From assembly GCA_012839925.1 (NCBI GenBank), contig DUMJ01000004.1, forward strand, positions 1 to 58,498: a DNA stretch of 58,498 bases. The letters are read 5' to 3'. Under the pieces are notes generated by a model. It did not search any database. It saw only the letters and a list, made by a program, of their open reading frames with translations, and had not been told where the DNA came from. The DNA is from a bacterium (lineage in GTDB: Bacteria > DUMJ01). Positions 52,553 to 58,498 of this stretch are shown here, piece by piece. Each line of letters begins with the position of its first letter. Within the stretch, counting starts at the first letter, position 1. Position numbers and translations under genes: made by a program.

Positions 52553-53659
52553 ATGGATAAAAACTTAATTATTAATGCCCATGTCCATTTTGAGAACATA
52601 TCTTTAATAAGGGAGACCAAAGAGTTCTTTCAGGGGTTGGCGATTGAAAAGTTGAATATAGTCAGTCCGGCACGACCAGATAGGGTAAACAGTAATCCCC
52701 AGGCTATCTGTTTCAAGGCTATGTATCCGGGAGATATATACATCTCTGGCGGCTTGGATTACTCCGGTATAGAGGGGAAATCGGATAGGGAGATAGAAAA
52801 GTTGTTCAAAGATCAGGTCCACAGGTTAAAGGAAATCGGATTTGATGGGATAAAACTTCTGGAGACAAAGCCTAATTATGCTAGAATTATGCCTTTTCCT
52901 ATAGATAGCCCTTTATATAACTCTTTTTTCTCAACCATAGAGGAATTGGATCTACCTATCTTCTGGCATGTAGCCGATCCTGAGGAGTTCTGGGATAAAG
53001 AGAGAATCCCACCGGTAGCGAAGGAGAGAGGATGGGATTATACCGATGGTAGCTATCCGTCAAAGGAGGAACTGTACCAGAGGGTAGATAATGTACTGAA
53101 GAGATTTCCAGGATTGAAAATCGTCTTTGCACATTTTTATTTCCTCTCGGCAGACCTGAAGAGGGCTGAAAATCTATTGGATAGATTTCCCAACATCAAC
53201 CTGGATATTACACCCGGTTCTGAGATGTACTATAATTTTTCGAAAGACCCTGAAAAAACAAGAGAATTCTTTATAAAATATCAGGACAGGATAGTATTTG
53301 GTGATGACACCTCAGTATCTAGAAACGGAATAATGAAGGAACTGATAACTAACAGGATAAAATTTATGAGAGACTTCCTCGAGACAGATGAAGAGTTTTC
53401 GATTGGACCAACCGATAAGAATTTCCTTGCCAGACCAGACAGGGTGAAGGGGATAAAATTACCGCAGTCAGTGCTGGAAAAGATATACAGGCTGAATTTT
53501 TTAAGGATAGCTGGAGAGAATCCTCTGCCTCTGAATATCTCCCTGGCAAAAGAAGAGTGTCGGAGGATAGGAGAAGTTCTGGAAAAGAGATATAATTATC
53601 CTGAAGATGAAAATTTCGGTCTTCAGGCGGTAGACTTTCTTAGAGAAATGTTTGAATAG
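52553..53659 (+). CDS. Amidohydrolase (TIM-barrel, amidohydrolase_2-like)
   Basis: A 368-residue metal-dependent hydrolase. It has NAHVHFE at 8-14 (HxH), GFDGIKLLETKPN near 98-110, His in PIFWHVADPEEFW near 140, His in IVFAHFYFLS near 186 and Asp in VFGDDTS near 243. It belongs to the ACMSD/amidohydrolase-2 type that includes decarboxylases and lactonases; the substrate is unknown. It is upstream of two 2-hydroxyacyl-CoA dehydratase-type genes on the same strand. AGGAGGG precedes the ATG. Confidence 0.87.
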   Translation: MDKNLIINAHVHFENISLIRETKEFFQGLAIEKLNIVSPARPDRVNSNPQAICFKAMYPGDIYISGGLDYSGIEGKSDREIEKLFKDQVHRLKEIGFDGIKLLETKPNYARIMPFPIDSPLYNSFFSTIEELDLPIFWHVADPEEFWDKERIPPVAKERGWDYTDGSYPSKEELYQRVDNVLKRFPGLKIVFAHFYFLSADLKRAENLLDRFPNINLDITPGSEMYYNFSKDPEKTREFFIKYQDRIVFGDDTSVSRNGIMKELITNRIKFMRDFLETDEEFSIGPTDKNFLARPDRVKGIKLPQSVLEKIYRLNFLRIAGENPLPLNISLAKEECRRIGEVLEKRYNYPEDENFGLQAVDFLREMFE

Positions 53660-53707
53660 ATGGCGGTGTCTTCTTTCTGAGATACTGGGCAGAGCCCTGA
53701 TATATTT

Positions 53708-54976
53708 ATGGATAGAATTATAAGGGCATACAGTAGACTGATAGAGAGTAATCTCGATAGACCAGAACTGGTTAAGAGTCTGATAAGATTTGGTCTTGAG
53801 GTTGGAAAGGTATGGGTTGACCACTTTAACAGGAATGGCATACCTCCTTCTCTCAGATATTTAAACAGTATATGTTTTCAGTTTATTCTGGAGCCCCTGA
53901 GACATCCTGAGAACTCTGGATTTGTAAATCTTCTTGCACCGGCAGAGATACTGCACTCTATGGACATATATCCAATGTTCATAGAGGCATACTCATCATT
54001 TGTCTCTGGATTTTACTGCGAGGATATATTTATAGACAGGGCTGAGTCAAGAGGTCTCTCGGGGACATTATGCAGTTACCATAAGACATTTCTTGGTTCA
54101 CTTGAATACTCAGTACTGCCGAGGCTGAAATTTGCAGTAACATCTTCCATACTGTGTGATGGAAATTCCAATACATTCAAATATATATCAAAGAGTTATA
54201 AAATTCCATACTACATAGTAGATGTACCGTATGAGTACAGTGAGGAAGCGGTAAGATATGTTACTTCTCAGCTAAGAGAGATGATATCTATGATAGAATC
54301 AGCTACCGGCAGAAGATTTGATATAGACAGGCTTAGAGAGGTGATAAGGACAGAGAATGAGACGAGGGGATATCAGAGGCTCTGTATAGAGAGACTTAAA
54401 GACCATTCTATGCCCAATACTCTTACCTTTGAGATGTATAAGCTCTTTGTAACACACCCTGAGATGGGTAGAAAAGAGACGCTGGAGTTTTTTAAACTTC
54501 TTTCAGAGGATGTCCTGAAGTACCCTGATGGTGGCTATAGGATATTCTGGGTCCATATATTACCATACTATTTATATCCAGTTCAGAAGCATCTCAACTT
54601 TAACGATGAGTTCAAGCTCATAGGGTCTGACTTAAATTTTGATTATCTGGAAGACCTCGATGAGAAAAGACCCCTTGAGGCTATAGCGAGGAAGCTTATT
54701 CTCAATGTGAACAACGGGGATTTCAGAAGGAAGATAGAGAATATAAAGAGGCTTGTAACTGACCTCAGGATAGATGGGGTTATACACTTCTGTCAGTGGG
54801 GTTGCAGACAATCTTTTGGTGGAGTTATGCTCTTAAAGAGAGAGTTGGAGAAGCTTAATATCCCATTTCTGATTATAGATGGTGATGGGGTGGACAGAAG
54901 GAATAGCCCTGAAGGACAGATAAATACAAGATTATCTGCATTTTTAGAGATGTTGACCGGGAGAGGTAAGAGATGA
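53708..54976 (+). CDS. 2-hydroxyacyl-CoA dehydratase family (HgdB/BcrB-like) subunit
   Basis: A 422-residue protein of the HgdB/FldB/BcrB superfamily. Cysteines likely to bind a 4Fe-4S cluster lie in TLCSYHKTFLG near 120, SSILCDGNSN near 148 and FCQWGCRQSFGG near 362-373. The closing GDGVDRRNSPEGQINTRLSA is a family signature. Members carry out radical dehydration or reduction after ATP-driven electron injection from an activase. The next gene overlaps by 4 bases (ATGA) and encodes the partner. Confidence 0.88.
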   Translation: MDRIIRAYSRLIESNLDRPELVKSLIRFGLEVGKVWVDHFNRNGIPPSLRYLNSICFQFILEPLRHPENSGFVNLLAPAEILHSMDIYPMFIEAYSSFVSGFYCEDIFIDRAESRGLSGTLCSYHKTFLGSLEYSVLPRLKFAVTSSILCDGNSNTFKYISKSYKIPYYIVDVPYEYSEEAVRYVTSQLREMISMIESATGRRFDIDRLREVIRTENETRGYQRLCIERLKDHSMPNTLTFEMYKLFVTHPEMGRKETLEFFKLLSEDVLKYPDGGYRIFWVHILPYYLYPVQKHLNFNDEFKLIGSDLNFDYLEDLDEKRPLEAIARKLILNVNNGDFRRKIENIKRLVTDLRIDGVIHFCQWGCRQSFGGVMLLKRELEKLNIPFLIIDGDGVDRRNSPEGQINTRLSAFLEMLTGRGKR

Positions 54977-56646
54977 CAGGTTATGTTTGTAAGTACACCC
55001 CAAACCTTATTATAGAAAGCTTTGGCGACAGAACTTTGAGGATAGAACCGGAGGTATCCTCCTGCGAGATAGCTGATGGATTGACTCATCCCAATATGTG
55101 CAGTTATGCAAGACTTGTCCTGGAAGAATGTCTTGGTAAACATATAGATAAGATTGTCCTGGTGAACTGCTGTGATGCAATAAGAAGATTATACGACATT
55201 CTGAAGGCGGAACCTTCTGTAAAGTTTATCCACATCGTAGACCTTCCCAGGAAGAGAGATGTTATAGACAGAATAAGATTTAAAAATGAGATAATAAGGC
55301 TCATAGAGAGTTATCAGAAGTCGTTTGATGTAAATTTCAGTGCGGAGGCTTTGAGAAACCTCTTAAACAGCAGTGTTTCTACCACCAAAAAAGAGTATGG
55401 AGATATAAATATAGCAATAATTGGTGGCAGGAGCAGAAGATCTCTGGAGAAGATGATTGAAGAGTTTGGAGGGAATGTCATTTATAATCTCACCTGTACA
55501 GGGACTGTCCCTCCTTTCAGACCCGTGGGCTCTCTTTTTGACCCGGTGGAAGCTTATGCAGATATACTCCTGGACTCGTATCCCTGTATGAGGATGGATG
55601 ATATAGATGAGAGACTCGACATTATAGAGGAAGATAAAAGGATAGATGGAGTTATATACCATACGGTAAAGTTCTGTGACCTTTACTCTTACGAGTACGC
55701 TATGATAAGGGATAGGATAAGAGTACCTATCCTTAAACTCGAAACAGACTACACGGATAACTCAGAAGGGCAGGTAAGAACAAGGGTGCAGGCTTTTATA
55801 GAGTCACTGAAGAGAGATTCGAATAAGAGAATGGTAACAGTTACAGGGAGAAAGGATATCGTAATAGGTATAGATAGCGGTTCCACCTCTACATCAGCGG
55901 TGATAATTGATTCAAATAAAAGTATTCTGGGTTATTCGATAGTTCCAACAGGGGCTAAGAGTATAGAGAGTGCAGAGAAGGCTCTCGAGATAGCCCTGAA
56001 ATCTGCCGGAATCTCAAAAGATGATGCCTCTCTCATAGTTGCTACAGGCTATGGCAGGGTAAGCATCCCATTTGCCAATCTTGAAGTAACAGAGATCACC
56101 TGTCACGCCAGAGGTGCATTTTTCCTGGATAATAGCGTCAGGACGATAATTGATATAGGAGGGCAGGACAGCAAGGTTATCAGGATAGATGAAAATGGGA
56201 ATGTTATAGATTTTATTATGAACGATAAATGTTCGGCAGGAACGGGAAGATTCCTTGAGAATATGAGCAGGGTTCTTGATATCCCTGTGGATAGAATGGG
56301 AGAAGAATCGCTGAAGTGGAAAGAGGACATTGAGATAAGTTCTATGTGCACAGTATTTGCAGAATCAGAGGTCATTACACTCATTGCAAAGAATAAAGAA
56401 AAGTCAGATATAATTCATGCATTGAACAAATCTATAACAAGAAGGGTAGCATCTCTGATAGAGAAGGTTGGAGGGGTCAAAAATTATATGATGACAGGTG
56501 GAGTGGCAAAGAATACCGGTGTGGTCAGATGCCTTGAGGAAAAAATTGGGGAAAAAATTACCGTCCCGAAAGAGCCCCAGATAGTTGGATCTCTGGGTGC
56601 TGCTCTTTCAGGACTGGAGAAACTGTCTGATAAGATAGATTTTTAA
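54973..56646 (+). CDS. Fusion: HgdB-like domain plus BadF/HgdC-type activase
   Basis: A 557-residue protein. Residues 1-285 are a short dehydratase-type domain (Cys in HPNMCSYARL, VNCCDAIRRL and HTVKFCDLYS; closing ETDYTDNSEGQVRTRVQAF). Residues 293-555 are a BadF/BadG/HgdC ASKHA ATPase (VIGIDSGSTSTSAVII near 295; IDIGGQDSKVI near 393; DKCSAGTGRFLE near 416 and SSMCTVFAESE near 455, whose cysteines ligate the bridging 4Fe-4S; MMTGGVAKN near 513). Activase and component are normally separate chains. The fusion would inject low-potential electrons into the neighbouring subunit. The substrate is unknown. Confidence 0.9.
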   Translation: MTGYVCKYTPNLIIESFGDRTLRIEPEVSSCEIADGLTHPNMCSYARLVLEECLGKHIDKIVLVNCCDAIRRLYDILKAEPSVKFIHIVDLPRKRDVIDRIRFKNEIIRLIESYQKSFDVNFSAEALRNLLNSSVSTTKKEYGDINIAIIGGRSRRSLEKMIEEFGGNVIYNLTCTGTVPPFRPVGSLFDPVEAYADILLDSYPCMRMDDIDERLDIIEEDKRIDGVIYHTVKFCDLYSYEYAMIRDRIRVPILKLETDYTDNSEGQVRTRVQAFIESLKRDSNKRMVTVTGRKDIVIGIDSGSTSTSAVIIDSNKSILGYSIVPTGAKSIESAEKALEIALKSAGISKDDASLIVATGYGRVSIPFANLEVTEITCHARGAFFLDNSVRTIIDIGGQDSKVIRIDENGNVIDFIMNDKCSAGTGRFLENMSRVLDIPVDRMGEESLKWKEDIEISSMCTVFAESEVITLIAKNKEKSDIIHALNKSITRRVASLIEKVGGVKNYMMTGGVAKNTGVVRCLEEKIGEKITVPKEPQIVGSLGAALSGLEKLSDKIDF

Positions 56647-56650
56647 TATT

Positions 56651-58432
56651 CTAAGCTTTTTTTGATTCCCATCTCTCCTTCAGATAAAACGCTACTTTCT
56701 TTGGATATCTCTCTCTGGTAAAGACACCCTTTCTATTTCCCATAACCCTGATTATTCCCTGTTTTGTAACAAAATCGGCAAAACACCATACATGCTCACC
56801 TATCACAAAACTCAATCTATCTAAGACATTATTAAATCTCTTTATCATCTCTTCCTGATATTCCTCGGTAAACATTACCGGAGGGTCCTGATGAAGACCA
56901 GCTATAGTATCGGCTCCATACTCGGTCAAAAAGACAGGTTTTTTATACCTTGCATACCAGTCCAGGATGTCCTTTTCCAGCTGATACTCGATAATATCCA
57001 GATTCCCGGAGTCTGTATACCAGGAATAGTATCTATTTATACAGATAACATCCACGTATTTTGCCGTTTTACTCTCCTCAGCCCTCATACAATCCACCAG
57101 GGTTACCGGACGTGTAGGGTCCATACTTCTTGTTGCTGCTATAACTCTTCTGAAATAATCTTCTGCACCATCTTCCTGTGAAGCCGGTTCATTGGCAACG
57201 CTCCACATAACAACGGAGGGATGATTCTTATCTCTAGCTATAAGCTCTTTCATAACCTGGATATGATACTCCAGGGTCCTCTCCCCCGCCCTCTCTTCAG
57301 AGAATACCTTCCTGCCAGGGCTCATAAGACTGAACATATTCATACCAACAGCAGGAGCCTCGTCTATTACCAGTATCCCAAATTCATCGGCAAGGTCCAG
57401 GACCTCTTCTGCATATGGATAATGGGAAGTCCTAAAAGAGTTGGCGTTTATCCACTTCAGCAGATAAAAATCCTTTAAAACAATTACCGGGTCAAATCCC
57501 TTCCCCCTTATATTACTATCCTCATGTTTTCCAAAGCCTTTAAAGTAGACAGGCTTCCCGTTCAGTAAGAATTTGTCATCTTTTATCTCTACTTTCCTTA
57601 TGCCTGTCTGTAATGAATAGGAGTCTTCAAGCTTATTATCGTTATACAGATTGACCTTAAAAGTGTAGAGATACGGGTTATCGGGTTCCCAGAATTGGGC
57701 ATTTCTCACCGTTAATGTCCCCTCTTCACCATATCTCTTGCTTATTTCTCTCTTATTCTTATCCATCAAAATTATTTCGACATTACCTTTTTTGCCCTTT
57801 ACTTCGACTCTGTAGCTGACCTCACCATCAAATCCCTTTATATCTGTGGTAACTCTGATGTCTGATATATAGTTTTCCGGGACTGTATAGAGATAAACAG
57901 GACGATGAATTCCAGAATAATTATAAAAGTCAAAGTAATACTCCAGCGTCTTATATCCTGGAGGATGCATGGGGTCGTTAAACGCTCTCATTTCACCTGG
58001 AGGTAAAGTGGTCCAGTCCAGGATGTTACTCACAGCAACGGTTAACCTGTTCTCCCCGTCAAACTTTACTATCTGAGTAATCTCAGCCTCAAAAGGTAAA
58101 AATCCACCCTTATGCTCCAGGACCTTCTCTCCGTTTATCCAGACTATAGAGAAATGGCTGGCACTTCCAATTCTTATAAAGATTCTCTTATCCTTCCAGG
58201 AGGATGGGACAAAAAACTCCCTCTCATACCAGACATAACCTATGTGGTCTCTTATAGAGATATCCTGAGTTACATCGTTATAGCTTGAAGGAACAGGCAT
58301 AGGAATCGTATCTTCCAGAGGTTTTGAATACCAGGCTTCTTCCAGCCCTGTATTCTCCCTATCAACCTTAAATCTCCAGACTCCGGATAGATTTTTGACC
58401 TCTCTTGTTTCGCTCTCTTTGGGATAAAGCAT
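56651..58432 (-). CDS. Glycoside hydrolase family 2, beta-glucuronidase-like
   Basis: A 593-residue GH2 enzyme of GusA size. The N-terminal jelly-roll sugar-binding domain (1-180, SGVWRFKVD; GYVWYEREFFVP) is followed by an Ig-like domain and the TIM barrel. The barrel has NSFRTSHYPYAEE near 331, WSVANEPASQ near 408 (acid/base Glu), VICINRYYSWY near 465 and FLTEYGADT near 497 (nucleophile Glu). The NxxRTSHYPY and TEYGAD phrases match beta-glucuronidases. No signal peptide is visible, so it is cytoplasmic. It is convergent with the activase fusion gene, 4 bases apart, and a GTCACGGATG-type start region lies upstream. Confidence 0.92.
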   Translation of the reverse strand: MLYPKESETREVKNLSGVWRFKVDRENTGLEEAWYSKPLEDTIPMPVPSSYNDVTQDISIRDHIGYVWYEREFFVPSSWKDKRIFIRIGSASHFSIVWINGEKVLEHKGGFLPFEAEITQIVKFDGENRLTVAVSNILDWTTLPPGEMRAFNDPMHPPGYKTLEYYFDFYNYSGIHRPVYLYTVPENYISDIRVTTDIKGFDGEVSYRVEVKGKKGNVEIILMDKNKREISKRYGEEGTLTVRNAQFWEPDNPYLYTFKVNLYNDNKLEDSYSLQTGIRKVEIKDDKFLLNGKPVYFKGFGKHEDSNIRGKGFDPVIVLKDFYLLKWINANSFRTSHYPYAEEVLDLADEFGILVIDEAPAVGMNMFSLMSPGRKVFSEERAGERTLEYHIQVMKELIARDKNHPSVVMWSVANEPASQEDGAEDYFRRVIAATRSMDPTRPVTLVDCMRAEESKTAKYVDVICINRYYSWYTDSGNLDIIEYQLEKDILDWYARYKKPVFLTEYGADTIAGLHQDPPVMFTEEYQEEMIKRFNNVLDRLSFVIGEHVWCFADFVTKQGIIRVMGNRKGVFTRERYPKKVAFYLKERWESKKA

Positions 58433-58498
58433 CCGTGACCTCCTCTTTTCTGTAATTATATATTTAAGACTTCTGAGTATTATTTTAACATATAACCA

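Noticed and set aside
1..58498. tRNA or rRNA genes
   Set aside because: No cloverleaf with a CCA end or rRNA-like conserved block was noticed on either strand.

Overview
The window is about 58.5 kb of bacterial chromosome, moderately AT-rich, with near-consensus sigma-70 promoters (several TTGACA-N16-18-TATAAT). It appears to come from a free-living or syntrophic anaerobe. The anaerobic signs are 2-hydroxyacyl-CoA dehydratase/activase genes, a ferredoxin-rich split glutamate synthase, rubredoxin and cobalamin salvage. A sugar-binding protein with a plain Sec signal, together with lipoproteins, fits a diderm cell envelope. I cannot name the phylum from the sequence alone.

Layout. 1-10000: an accessory strip with two MNT/HEPN toxin-antitoxin pairs, a truncated vapB-like antitoxin and a restriction-methylase scrap. 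These lie among housekeeping genes (an RlmI-type methyltransferase, GNAT acetyltransferase, secernin-like peptidase, NagB, an SDR) and a GAF-ANTAR RNA-binding regulator at 7457. 10000-14000: a peptide-scavenging cassette (M20 peptidase, membrane protein, amidohydrolase). 14100-18200: a chemoreceptor and a GH123/DUF4091-type protein. 18600-24100: a heterodimeric ABC exporter, a pyruvate-kinase C-domain protein, a Gfo/Idh/MocA oxidoreductase and a 52-residue rubredoxin. 24100-27640: comF, tatD, split metG and a DUF1292 protein. 27690-36000: a nitrogen-assimilation block (five-gene split glutamate synthase, nadE, glnA). 36150-38630: a prim-pol/DUF3987 replication protein with a sigma-region-4-like partner framed by heptamer arrays. 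39000-46100: two lipoproteins, a UroD-like protein and a sugar ABC operon. 46170-48110: DinB and glutamate dehydrogenase. 48160-52230: cobalamin lower-ligand assembly genes under a cobalamin riboswitch. 52550-58430: an amidohydrolase, two 2-hydroxyacyl-CoA dehydratase-type proteins (one fused to its activase) and a GH2 beta-glucuronidase.

The strongest system-level observation is a candidate RNA-based nitrogen regulon. The 5' leaders of the glutamate synthase operon, glnA and gdhA each lie just downstream of a consensus promoter. Each carries two small stem-loops with six-base loops that have A at position 1 and G at position 4 (AAUGAU, AAUGGC, AAAGAU, AAUGGG). That is the signature of ANTAR-domain antiterminator targets, and a GAF-ANTAR protein is encoded in the same window.

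The second is the replication-like module. Two inverted arrays of five TGTCACA-type boxes with nearly mirror-image spacing sit at each end of a sigma-region-4-like gene. That gene overlaps a prim-pol/DUF3987 gene whose own leader holds two long hairpins. A dispersed family of intergenic repeats of up to about 320 bp, built around a 28-bp palindrome, recurs seven times.
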